The translations under genes were made by a program, and so were the position numbers. Under the pieces are notes generated by a model. It saw nothing but the letters and a program-made list of their open reading frames with translations. It did no database searches and was not told the DNA's origin. A stretch of DNA of 64,000 nt, from positions 1,614,501-1,678,500 of the forward strand of contig LSRY02000006.1 of the NCBI GenBank assembly GCA_001643675.2, given 5' to 3'. Shown piece after piece: positions 23,304-35,500 of this stretch. This stretch comes from Monocercomonoides exilis. Lineage: Eukaryota; Preaxostyla; Oxymonadida; Polymastigidae. The number at the start of each line of letters is the position of its first letter. The first letter of the stretch is position 1.

Positions 23304-23740
23304 ATATGTATGCATTTCATATTGGCTTTTTTTTAAGAGAGATTTTTATACAATCTTTCAAGATAATATCTGTTCAATAAATCATAAACAAATTCTTAAA
23401 TTTTTTTCACAATAATATAAAATTGGAGAACGAAGAAGAAATTAGGTAAAATATACAAGTTGATTGGAAAATTTGAGTTCAGTAATAAAACGACAAAACA
23501 TATAAAATTACATGAAGAGGATAATATCTGTTTAAAAAGGAACTATTTTCTTTTTCTAACATCCAAAAAAGATTGAAGATCCGACCAGATCTTGCAGCAA
23601 ACAAAGGAAGAACGATTTAAGTTCACAAAAGAGAAATAGAAGATCATCTAACATTTACACCACGATACTTACAGTTTACGTTCCAGAACACTATTTTACA
23701 TTTTGTTGAATAAAAAATAATTTTCTTGTTAAGCATGCCT
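23304..23740. other. Convergent 3' spacer
   Basis: This AT-rich gap lies between two convergent gene ends (TRAPPC3 plus, the four-TM protein minus). It must hold both polyadenylation regions. No gene or strong repeat was seen. Confidence 0.6.
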
Positions 23741-26445
23741 TCAAGGATGGATAGAGGAAGTTATTAAAATCTGCTGATGTGAATTTGATGGTGTGTGTTG
23801 TGTGTTATTAGAAGATGAGATGATTGTCGGAACAGTTGGTGTAGACTCTGTCGAAGGAATAGAATCAGGCGGCGACGAAAGAGAGTTTGGAATGAAGCTT
23901 GAGGAAGGAGAGGCGGTTGGCGGGATGGATGTAGGCAAAGTGAGCGAAGTGCTGATGCTCTCAGTGACTGCGGGTGTGCAGCGAGCAGATGAGTGCGAAG
24001 AGTGCGGAGAAGAGGCAGTGAGAACTGGCGAAGTGGGGTTGGATGAAGTGCTTAGAATAGAAATGGCAGAGGAACTGCTAGAGCTTCCAGTTGAATTAGA
24101 AGATGGAGAAGTAGAAGATGAAGAAGAAGTGCTTTGAAGTGACAGCTGTGAGAAGTATGATGGTTGCCTAGCAAATACACTTGGCGGAGAAATGAATTGA
24201 GCGCGCGACGAGGCAGCCTTTGGCGATGGGGCAACAGGAAGAGGCGAATATGACATTGACAGAGAAGAAGGCTTCCGTTGAAGTGGCGGAGTCTGCTTTG
24301 ATTTCCCGTATGAAGAAGTCGATGGAGAGAGAACAGACTTCTTTCTGCTTTCGTCGCGCTTTGAAGGAATTACAAACTGCTCTCTGGGAACAGACATGAA
24401 GTTGGTGTTATCCTGCTCATTAGGCTGAGAGCTGCCATTGTGAGTGGTAAGATGAGAGTAAGAGCCAGAAATAGACGAGGAAAGTCCTCTTTGATGTGTT
24501 GTGTGTTCAGAGCCAGCATTCAGCGGAGGCTTGCAGAGCTGAGACGCCGATCCTGAGTGAAGCGAGAAAGCACTGCCTCGTCGCGGCAAGATGGTGAACA
24601 AAGGAGATGACGGAGATATTGCCATTGTTGATAGAACAGCCTGTGTCTTGGATCTGTTTCCGAGATGAGATACAGATGGTACGGGAGAAGGTGAAGGAGA
24701 TGTGGCAGAAGAAGATCCCGTATTTGAAGAGTCGAAGCGAGGAAATACAGACATAGAAGCAGAGGCAATTCGATTTGGGGTTATTGCCTGTGAATTCATG
24801 AACGAAGATTGCTTGTTTTTCTGCACCAGTTGTGAAAGCGAGGAAGAAGGTAAGACAGGCAATGGCTTTGAGGCAGCATTTGGAGAGAAGATAATGGAAT
24901 GTTGATTTCTCCCTTTCATAAAAGATGAGGATTCTTGCTCTTGATCATCAAGGTCATTCTTTCCTTCTTGCATCAAACCTTCGTTTCCGGCTTTTTCGTG
25001 CCCTTTTGTTGGTTTCTTGTTCTTCTTCCGCCTTCCATTTGAGTCGTACTCTTCTTCGCTGTCTGACTCCTCTTCATCAGACTCCAGCTCATCCTCGCCT
25101 ATCCCTTCCACTCGCTCTTCAGTTGCATCAATCCCAATTTCGTCCTCTTCTCTTTCATCGCTGTCGCCATTCCCTCCTTCAGCCCCGTTCATCTGAAGCA
25201 GCATTTCCCTCACCTCTTCAGGCAATGTCATCTCGTTCTTCACTTTCTCTGTGATAATCATTGAGTCTTCGCGAAACTCAAAATTCAGCCTTGACATCTC
25301 AAAAAATGGGACAACTGGCACAGGAGTGTGAACTGACTGGACAGAAGATACTTTCGAAAGAGAAGGTGCAGGATGAATTGAAGAGGCTGGTATGTTATTT
25401 TTGGATCCACTGGAATTGTTTGAAATGTTGTTCGAAGTGCTGACATGGTTTATTAGTTCATTTGACAAATTGGATGAAGAAGAAGTTATTGTTGAATTAG
25501 TTGTCCCGCTGTCTAAAAGTGATGCATGCGAATTTGCGGCTGATGTTAATGAGTGCTGAGAAGGATGTGAATCGCTAGATTTTGGTACTTGCATTGAAGA
25601 AATTGAGCCTGTTGTGGATTCTGAAAAACTTGATGAGTCATTGTTTGAAAGAGGTACCGTTGTTGGAATATCTGTTGGAACAGAAGACAATGGAGGTATC
25701 GCAATAGGTTGTGAAATTTGTAAAGTGTTAAACTGTGTTGATTCCGTTGATAGTTTATCTTGTTGTAATACTGTCTCTGTTGTCATTGCATGCGTGCAAT
25801 CAGGAGAGATATCGCAAGGGGAATGCTGCGAACTCATTGCGGAGTTACTAATTCCTACACTCTCTGCACCAACCTACAATGCAATATGCAAATAACAAAA
25901 AAAATTGACTGTTCTCAATTAAAAATCAAATATAGTCAAACCATTGGCGTCATATCTGAATGTCGATCTCCAGATGGAAATTGTCTTGTTAATTTTTCAT
26001 AGTGATATATCTGATAATGATGAATATAAAGAAATGGAAAGATTACGAATGATATCACTGTTCCAATCGATAGAAAAGTATAATATGTAATTGGATTTGA
26101 ATCTGTCATTCCAGATACAAAATCAAATATAACTGCAAATAATTCTATTATAATGCAATATAGTGGTGTTCTAATTCAGTTGATATAAATTTTAAATTTC
26201 AATTGTCAAGTAAACAAAATAAAAATTAATAAAAACCGTTTGATTTTTGTGTGTTCAAATTTATGCAGAGGTTGATACAACGGAAGTGCAAGTGCCAATG
26301 TTAGAAAGTGTATGGCAAATGGTATCCAACAGGAAAATATGAATCCGACAATAATTCCAGCAATTTGAGCTATTAATAGAACTGTTGTGAATATTAACAA
26401 TCTTGAGTTTCTAACTGGTGACGAAATAGTTGGAGTATGATTCAT
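23741..26445 (-). CDS. Four-TM protein with long Ser-rich cytosolic tail, function unknown
   Basis: Three exons (26445-26237, 26170-25942, 25873-23741; introns 66 and 68 bp) encode 856 residues. I do not recognise the family. Residues about 15-125 contain four hydrophobic helices in two pairs: LLIFTTVLLIAQIAGIIVGF, then WIPFAIHFLTLALALPL, then LYCIIIELFAVIFDFVSG, then YYTFLSIGTVISFVIFPFLY. After HYQIYHYEKLTRQF the rest is a Ser/Thr/Pro-rich tail. One more ordered island (PFFEMSRLNFEFREDSMIIT, followed by an amphipathic KNEMTLPEEVREMLLQMN) precedes a highly acidic run. Topology suggests a membrane anchor with a large, probably phosphorylated, disordered cytosolic tail. The N-terminal exons are short; splicing is supported by frame continuity and GT-AG borders rather than homology, so the first two exons are less certain than the third. 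Confidence 0.65.
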
Positions 26446-27115
26446 CAACGTTTATTTTGTATTACAGCTATTGAATCGACGTTGTTATCCGTTTATTTAA
26501 ACTAAAAGAAGAAATGTTAGATCTATTTCCCATTACTTACTTTTGATTGATAGATTTTTAACACTTTTATGTATTCATTCAATAAATTTTTCGTCAACGC
26601 AAAAAATGAAAACATAACATATGAAGCAAATGAGATGACAATCCTTCATTATTATTATTATCAATTGACTTTTTCAACAAAAACAAAAATATTGTTGCAC
26701 CAAAAATAAAAAAATAATGTATATTTAACAAAAATGGTTTTCTAAAATAAATGACTGCTCTTAAAAACAAATTTTATTGATGAAGTTTTTCGGTTCAAAT
26801 TTTAATAAAGAAAACATGTTAAAGAAAACTGATTATTGAAAATTCCATTTTTTGAGAATTTTGAGCTGAATCAATCTCAAGTATTTATTTATAAAATGTT
26901 GATTCCCGTTTCACATTTGAATGAAGATTTTCTTTCACAAAAAAATAAATTTTTCAAAAAATCAACACACTGACATAAATAATGAGTTAAATAATCATTA
27001 TCTGATTGACAGATCAAGAATCATTTTTGAAATTATTTTGATTTCAAAATTGTTGTGGTCTTTCTTTTTAAAAATTAGAAAGTCTTCATTATCATTCATC
27101 ATTTAAATGAGATAT

Positions 27116-27213
27116 CTTTCTTTCTTTTTTCTTTTTTCTTTTTTCTTTTTTCTTTTTTCTTTTTCTTTTTCTTTTTCTTTTTCTTTTTCTTTTTCTTTTT
27201 CTTTTTCTTTTTG
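27116..27213. repeat. Pyrimidine microsatellite shifting from 7-mer to 6-mer unit
   Basis: After a short TTTC start, the tract first repeats CTTTTTT about five times and then CTTTTT about ten times without interruption, with all C on the plus strand. It is about 100 bp long. Confidence 0.9.
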
Positions 27214-27389
27214 TTTTAATTTTTTGTATTTTTGAATAAATATTTCACTCTATCAATTGAAATCTTTTTATCATCATAATTTTTCCATAAAAACGGTTAG
27301 ATCAAAGAATGTTTTGAAAATCTTTGTGTAGAATAAAATTTTTATAATAATAACATTGGAGACTATTTGAAGAGAATTGTGAGGTAATA

Positions 27390-28031
27390 GTCGATTAGAT
27401 CGACACCCTAAAAAATCGATAAGTCAACTTAATATTTGAATAAAATAACTTGTTTTGCTGATAGAAGTTTATTGACAAACTTTTAACAAAGTTTAATTTC
27501 CATGTTTTTTTAACCTAAAAATGAGGAATTATATATAAAAAAGGGAATTATGATCATTAACATTACCTTTCAAGAATACGATTTGTGAAAAAAATAGGAA
27601 TTCACAACCTATTTTGAAGTTTTCACATTGAAGAAACATGATAAATATGATTAAAGAAAAGAAATCTCCCTATAGAAATGAGAATGAGAGGAGTGAAAAG
27701 CATTTGTTTTTTTCTATTATTGTGAAAATATTAATAGGGGAGAGCTGATCGAATTAAGAAATCAAAAATAAAAAGAATCTGAAGGCACAGTTGATTTATT
27801 CTTTGATTAAACAACGAAATATCGTTTACTAAAACTGTTAAAAAAGAAATTTTGACGAATGAGATACCGAAGTCAAACCCAAAGTGGTATTAATTAATTG
27901 CTCCTTTTTCCGCTTCAAACCCTAATTTCAAAACTCAAATGCTTTAAAACACATTTATTATTATATGTTTGTTATTCCTATCAAAAAGAAATCCAAAAAT
28001 TTGAATATTTTTGGGTGTCGATCTAATCGAC
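27390..28031. mobile_element. 642 bp element with 19 bp perfect terminal inverted repeats (MITE-like)
   Basis: The left end GTCGATTAGATCGACACCC (27390-27408) is the exact reverse complement of the right end at 28013-28031. Each end is directly flanked by the dinucleotide TA (27388-27389 and 28032-28033), as expected for a TA target-site duplication of the Tc1/mariner type. Each terminus also contains its own palindrome (GTCGAT..ATCGAC). No transposase frame is present inside, so it would be a non-autonomous element. Assignment to a superfamily is inference. Confidence 0.6.
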
Positions 28032-28688
28032 TAATGCCAATTGTGCAATTCAAACATTTTATGGATATACAGGCAAAACCTGATGCAATCACATCAAATA
28101 TATTTTGCATCGAAAATAATCACATTCTTCTGTTCAGGAACATTTTTAGCCTTTTTTCATTCATTTCACTTTGTATGAAATCACATAGAATAACAGTATA
28201 ATTTCATTTTATTTCTTGATAGGTCTTTTTTTAGAAAAATATCGACATTTTGAATTTGAATTAGAAAATTTTTCACATTTTCGAAAAACTTTTTAAAGAA
28301 CGCGTAATAATAGATGCAAATGATGAAAATGGTTTTTGCAAGTGATTCATGCGAATTCAAAATTAAAATACGAATATCGAAAAATGCTATCAATAATTCA
28401 CATTTTCTGAGTTTTATTTTTTTCTGTGTTCATTCAATTCTCTTTCAATTTCAATCAAAAATAATTACGATAAGTTAAACAAAACCCAAAGTGATTATTT
28501 CCCGATTATGACTGTTTTGCAGTTAATTTTTAACAAAGGTTTCATTCAATCAATATTGATTTCGAATCAATCACAATTTTTCGTTATGTTATAAACTTGA
28601 TGAATTATTATGCACGTATTTCAAAATAATCATTTATTGTCTCAGTGTTTAGCAAGAATCCAATATTTCACAACAAAGATTCTTCGAA

Positions 28689-28736
28689 ATGGGTGATTAT
28701 TTAAGAAATCATAACTTTTTTCGGAGTGTTGATTTT
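28689..28736 (-). repeat. 48 bp dispersed repeat unit, second copy
   Basis: This unit matches the reverse complement of 5366-5413 at 44 of 48 positions by eye (shared core GAAATCATAACTTTTTTCGG). It links the two gene-free regions more than 23 kb apart. Confidence 0.75.
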
Positions 28737-29542
28737 CCAAAAGTTTTATATCTTTGGAGAGGAATTATTCATTTAAAAAAAAAAAACCTGATAATTGTTG
28801 AAAATTTCGATAATTGAGATGATATTCATCAAAAAATTATCTTTGAAAAAAGAAAGGACTTTTCAGTATTTAATTGTTATTTCAGCAAGTCTGTCAATTC
28901 TTCAAATTTTTATTCTTCAAGTCCATCAGGAACACAGGCTTCATTTAAGTGAAAAGACAAACTATTTTAACAAGATTCAAAAAAGTTGTCAAAATTAACG
29001 AAATAATAATTCTGCCTAATTTCAAAATGACATCAATTCAAAAACGTTAAACAACAATTTGATGTTGAATATTTAAACTCATAATATTGTTTTTTTAAAG
29101 AAAAAAAGAATTTGAATTGTTGCTATTTTATATAATTGTCAAGGCAATTACTTTTTGGCTCACAAAAATAATAATATTAATTATAACAGGTGATTTTCAC
29201 GAAAAATATGATATCAGTATCATCTAAATTGGATATAATTACAAAAAACCGTGCTAAATTGAAAGAGATTATAACAGATTAAAGGTGCATTCAACAAATA
29301 GAATTTAACAAAGTGTTTTAAAAACCAAAAAATTCATAAAAACGAAAAAAATAAAAAAATTTTTTTCATTAACAAAATCTTTAACTTTTTGAAAGAGATA
29401 AGCAAAGGTATAAATAATGTGTGATTTATAATTGGCAAAAGTAATTTTTGGTGGATAAACGATAAGTCATATTTGAAGGTTCCACTCAATTTGATGAAAT
29501 AAAAAGAATCTCTCTTTTAAAATTAGATAAAATACTTGTGAT

Positions 29543-32500
29543 TTATCTTTTTTCCAAAGAAGCATTATCATCCGTTGTAGAGTCAAGATCAGATAAGTCG
29601 CTATCTGATGATTGATGATTTTCACTTGTTAATTCATCAAAATCAATCATCTGTGTGGGAGTTTCTAAATGATGATCCTCTCTGAATTCCAGCATCTCCA
29701 CCCCATCACTCATCATCACAGAAGGACGTGCCTCATCTTTACGCTTCGTCAGTTCTTCATTCTGCTCTTCAGCATCTTCAAGAACCCTTTTTGCAAAGAC
29801 CTGGTCAACAACAGTAAAATGTTCATCAAATATACTACTTAGTACACGTTTGCAACCCATTAGCACAGCTTCTGATCCACTATTCATTGTATCGTACAAA
29901 AACGTTAAGCGCTGAATAATTTTTGTGTGATCTTGCTGATGAGCTCTAAATTCTGCAATGCTCAAAAAGTCAGTTTGCTCCATCTCTCTTTCTTCGCTTC
30001 TAAGGACAAGAACACAGAGTTGAATGAGCGTTATCATTCCTTGTGCAATGACGCTACTATCACCACCTTCCTTAATATCCTCAACCACAAGCTCTCCGCA
30101 CATCATCATCTTCTCGTGATTTTCGTCCCAATGTGATATGTATGTTCGCATTGATTGCAGAAGAACCATTTCTCGCTCTCCTTCTTCAATCGGCAACAGA
30201 CAGCGCAATTTGTCTGTTTGATGCTCATGATTTAGCGCTGAAGATCGAATGGGCAGCATAACGATAAAAAACGACAGAATCACTACAACACAGCAAATAA
30301 TACTTATGATCATTATCATCTTTTCACTGGAATTGGCATTACTCACGTATTTGTCATAAAGAGCCTTGGTGTAAGTTTGAAGCCCTTCAACAATGTCATA
30401 TTCAAGAGCAGCATTGATATATTGATAGAGAGGAGATGTTGCATCAATAGGAAGAGGATATTCTTCCATATTCTCGAATGAAATATAAAGGATATTTAAC
30501 CGAAGCCGCGAGATAAGCGATTGAATTCCGTAAACATTTGATCCAACTCCAGGGATGCGATCTGTTATAGGCATATCGCAAAGTGTTTTATTATTGAACA
30601 CACACTGACTAGAATCAAACAAAATATCTGTCTTGTATGGATTAGATGTTTGCAATTCAATATAGTGATTGAGAAGCTCATCTCCTGTTCCTATATGAGC
30701 CACTTTTGAATAGTGTATTCCAGTATAGATAGCTTCAAAATAATCACTCAGACCTACCATAATATTCTTTAGTAAAGTTCTGTTGCTCGACAGATGAGAA
30801 TCATTTTTCCAGACTGGATTAGTTGATTCAGAAAATGTGATTGGTACTGGAGATGTGAATGACGCTGCAGCTGGATGCACCAACCGGAATGCGAAATATC
30901 GTATCATAATCAGCACTGGAACTTCAATACCCGATAAAAATATTGCATCAGGTTCTCTCCAATTAGCAAAGCCGCTAATGATTGCAGCAAGAAACAGCGA
31001 TAGCCAAAATATTATAAATATCAAAAGTGAAACTGTAATTCTGACCTTCATTGATTTGTCGAGCGGGGTGGGAAACTTACTGTACGATTCGGACAGTACC
31101 TTAATGTTATCTTCCAGTTTTCGTTCCCATTCGACATCTGGAACAACACCTCGAATAAAGCCTTTTCTGGATATTCCTCTGTTTTCATCGTACTCATCCT
31201 CCCCCTTTCCACCAGGCATCACACTCCGCACATCATCCTCAACACTGTTTTGAAATGGAAGAGTTGCTTCTCCATGAAAGTTTGTATCAGCAATGTTTAT
31301 GCCACTTGATGAAGACAAAAAAGGAGAAGTGATTGCTGGACAAGCAATTGCTACATCAGCTCCCGATTGGTCAGAGACGCTCATTTGTTTGTTTCTTTTT
31401 GATTGAGGCTTTAAAGCGTTCTGTAGCTTCTTCTCCGTAGATGTTGATGGATTGATAGATATTGACAAAGATGTTGGAGATAATGTCAGAGAAGGAGAAA
31501 GCGATTCAGATTCAGACTGAGATGAAGAGGATGAATGTGATGAGGTGGATGATACATAAGCGTTGTATATCTGGGCTTGCTTCTGTGATGCTGATGTGGA
31601 TGCAAATCCATGGTCAGCTGATGATTGAGTTGATTGAGATTCAAAAGATTTATCTGTGACTTCTGGCTTGACAGGGAATATGGAAGGTAACTGTAACACA
31701 GCCTCAGGAGTTTTGGATGATTTAGGTTTTCCTGTTGTTGAAGAAAATATTCCTGTTCCTTCTTCATTTTCTTTCTTTTTGTAAACATTTTTCTTTCTTC
31801 TCTTTTGCCTTTTTTGTGGACGGTCAGCTTTTTCACTTATGTTTTCTGATGTTGCTGATGATGTTCCTGGTGAAGTTTGATGAGAAAGATGGAGATTAAC
31901 AGTTTCATTGCTTTGTGCTATAGAAATACCAGATGGTTGAATGGATCCATCTTTACTCTGACTGTTATTAGCATAAAAAGGAAACTTTGAAGGATCGTTG
32001 TGAAATGTCTGAGGAAGAAAAGAATTTGATATGTCAGGAAGAGGAAGTGATGGGAAATGAGGTGAAGGCTGTGAATTGAAAGGGGCGGTGCTGTTCAGCA
32101 AAGCAGGTGGACGAAGTGAGTACATTCCGTTTGAACTGTCATCAGGTACATTACTTTTTCTAACATCCATTCCTGTGCCAAAAATTGGAGGCTGCCAAAG
32201 CGCTGAAGAACCCATTAGATGTGGATCTGGCAAAGAAGGATTTTGAAGGGAGGATGAAGTGACAGGCAAATCTGTTGGACCCAAAGAAGGTGAAATGAAG
32301 TGGGATGGCTGAAATGAAGGAGTGGTGAAAAGATCTGTTGACATTGCCATTCCAGACTGCTGCAACTGGAGCTGCTGCAGCTGGCTTTCCTGGATCTGTT
32401 GCTGAAGTTGCAGTTGGAGCTGCTGGATTTGCTGCTGTTGGAGGATTATTGTGAGTGTAGTATTCATCTTTGGAGATGAAGACAGAGTTGGACTTGTTGG

Positions 32501-35500
32501 AGGAGCTGTCTTTCCAGTTAAAGAGGTTTCTGTTTTTATTGCCTTTGATTCAGAAGAGGATGAAGGAGAATGCGTTGTATGACGTGTATCCTGCGTCTTT
32601 TTCAATGGAATTTCAGAGCTGCTGACGCTGTCATTGCGGATATGACTGGACTCAGCGCTTTTGCCATCATTTGCAGTGCTGCTCTTTGGTGATGATGGGG
32701 TTGAATTATGACTCGACAGCTTTTCTGAGGCTTGAGGCAAAAATGATCCTGTGGAGCTTTGAGAAGCACTGGGGTGCAGAGCCAAATCTGGTTTGCTGCT
32801 TCTTGAATGAGATGAGCTGCGAGAGTCGTTGTGGGAGAGTTCTTCATGAGTGTCCAAGCTGTTTGTCTCCCCTTTGAATTGCGATTCCGATGTTGTTTTG
32901 CTTTCATCGCTCAAATCAGGAACATCATTTCTGAAAGCACCTTGTGCATCATCCTCTTCCACTTTAGCATCAAATTCAGGTTCTTTTGTTAACATTTCAG
33001 GTGATTGATTGTTCACGTTTCGAAGTTCTGTCAGTTCTGGTTTCTGAAGAATATTTAGTGTGCTATCATGTTGTTCTTCTGGCTGAAGTGGCTGCTTATC
33101 GTTTGATGCTGCTTCAAAGAATTCCCGCTGCATTCGTTCTTCTTCGACCTCTTCTTCATCCGCTGAAATAGTTGTATTATTCATTGATTTGTCATTAGCT
33201 CTATCTAAATCATCTCCAAGTTTTATATCTCTCTTATAATTTTGATTGACATAACCATTTAATTGAGCTAATTTTTCTTCATGTAACGTGTTGCCCATAT
33301 TTTTTTGAACATTTGGATTTTCTTTGTAAATTGGTGTTCCATCAGATTTACCTGCAGAAGCATTTTTGCTTTGCTTTTCTTGTGACTCCTTTTTGCGTTC
33401 AACAAGCAAAGGATCAGAATTCCAGCGCAGTGGGCAGTGAACAAAGCCAGATGTTATTACCTGAGGATCAGATACATTTTGATTATCAGCAATATAACGT
33501 TCACACGTATGATCGCCAGTTGCAGATAGATCAGTGTCAATGGTAGACGTAAATAGAAGTCGATTTTCTGTTGACAATTCTTCTGCTTTTGGAAGGCCGC
33601 TACCTCCACCGAACGCAAAATCGTTTTCACCTGAACCTTCTCTTTTGTTTGAGATGTCTGATATTGTACTCTCAAATGTATGAATGTAGTTATCAAAGCC
33701 ATCTTCTGCCTCCGCTTCAATCTCGTTATTGTCAATTGTTTCATTTTGTTTTGATTCCAAATTGTCTTTTTGGTCATTATTGCTTGAATAAGCATTCATT
33801 TTTACTTGGTTAATATCAACAAACCTGGAATGAAAACCTTCTTCCTCAAACTCATCAATATCGTCAATGTCATCTATTGAACTTGGGAGAGTCAGAGTGG
33901 AGCAAGTGAGTTGTGTGCTAGCTTCAGATATATTCGGGTTTGTCCTATTTGGAAACAATAACATTGTTGGTGGTGCAAGATTTTGTTTGATGTTGCCTGA
34001 CGAAAGCGATTCGTAATTTTGTGATTGTAACATCTTTGGATTGAGCAAGTAGCTTTCATAGCCGTATATGTCAGTTGAAGCTGACGTGGAAGCTGAAAGT
34101 GAGGAAAGGATAGTGGATGTTGCTGTTGTGGGACGAGAAATGCTCAGGTTGAAAAGCGAATGAGCGTCGAGAGAAACTCCATCTGCACTTTCTGTTGAGG
34201 AATGCAAGAGGAGATGATGAGAAGAGTGCGGAAATGGAGCAGAACCTTGTTGAATGGCAGACATCGAACATGAGCCAGAGGGAGAAAAAATGGAAGGAAT
34301 CGAAGAGATTGTCCCGGATGCAGAAATTGAGGATTTTTGAGAGGAAGGCGAAAAAAGTGAAGCTTGCAAAACAGAATTCTGATTTTGAATTAGATTATTC
34401 AAAGGAAGTGAATGAGAGGATGCTGTTGTTGAAGAGGCAATTGTTAAGTCAGGAGACAAAGGCAAGAGAAATTCAAAAGTGTGATCTTGCGCAATTTGAT
34501 GGGAAGGCGCATTCTGAAAAGTTGGGCTGTGAGCTCGTTCCGATGCTCCCTGCACATTGCGGCTCACTTCTGTTTGATGAATTTTGCCCTCAAGCTTTTC
34601 ACTTGTCTTTTGAGGTGATAGCGTACTCAAAGAAGATGCATCACTTTCATCATGATCTTCATCTTTAACGATGCATTCACCAGATTTGTCTGCTTCTTCA
34701 TTTTTCACGTTACTCTCGCAAAGGTTATCACCGTTCTCCTGTTCCTCATCTATCGTACCTTCGTTTTCAGCTAAAAATAATTGCTGTTGATTGGATTGAT
34801 TGCCTGATGATTCATTTGCTTGTCCATTTGCCGCAGCAGATTCTGCATCTCTTCCGCCAAAGTGCTGGTGAAGATGACTTCTGCTATGCACCTGCTGATT
34901 CTGGCTGTCTCTGCTATTGAATGAGCCAATATTCCACTGAGCCTTTCTTATCATTGCTTCAGTTGTTATTGATGTTGGAGTGGAAGACATAGAACTCGAA
35001 GATGCACTTGATGATCCAGTAGTTGTGTCAACAGGAGTGAATGGTGATGACTTGAAGAGATTCGACTCCGAAGAGAATACAGCTGGCGTTTCAGGAGATG
35101 AAAGCTCAGTGTGACTTTGTCCATCTCCTTCAAATGATTCTGAAAGAGTACGATGCGACAAAAATGTTGCTGGCATTTCAAGCTTATCAAGGCCCATGTT
35201 GTCTGATGTGAAGCGAGATCCAGTTGACATGTGCGAGAGAGTCATTCCATCTTGCTCACTGCTAACATTTTCAGTAAATGCAGCATTTGGTGAAAGTGCA
35301 GCAGCAGAACTAAGAGGGAGTCGGGGATTATCCTGATACGAAAAATTGTCTTGTGACATTACTCGATGTCGATGTGGTTCTGAAAGTGGACTAGAAAGAG
35401 CACGAGATTGTTTTTCAACAACTTGCAGCGGTTCTACTATTTTTATCTCAGACTGCGACTCTGCATTTGCGAGATGTATTTGAGCTCTAAGCTGTTTATC

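Larger units (their letters stand above)
26446..29542. other. Second non-coding desert of about 3 kb
   Basis: No convincing gene on either strand; frames at 26921, 27965, 28181 and 28795 are short, low-complexity and lack domains. It contains a long pyrimidine microsatellite, a 642 bp element with perfect terminal inverted repeats, and a 48 bp unit shared with the first desert. It separates two divergent... in fact unrelated transcription units, the 5' end of the four-TM gene and the 3' end of the TmcB-like gene. Confidence 0.65.

Noticed and set aside
28795-28998. 67-residue frame beside the dispersed repeat
   Set aside because: No domain, AT-driven composition, no splice support.
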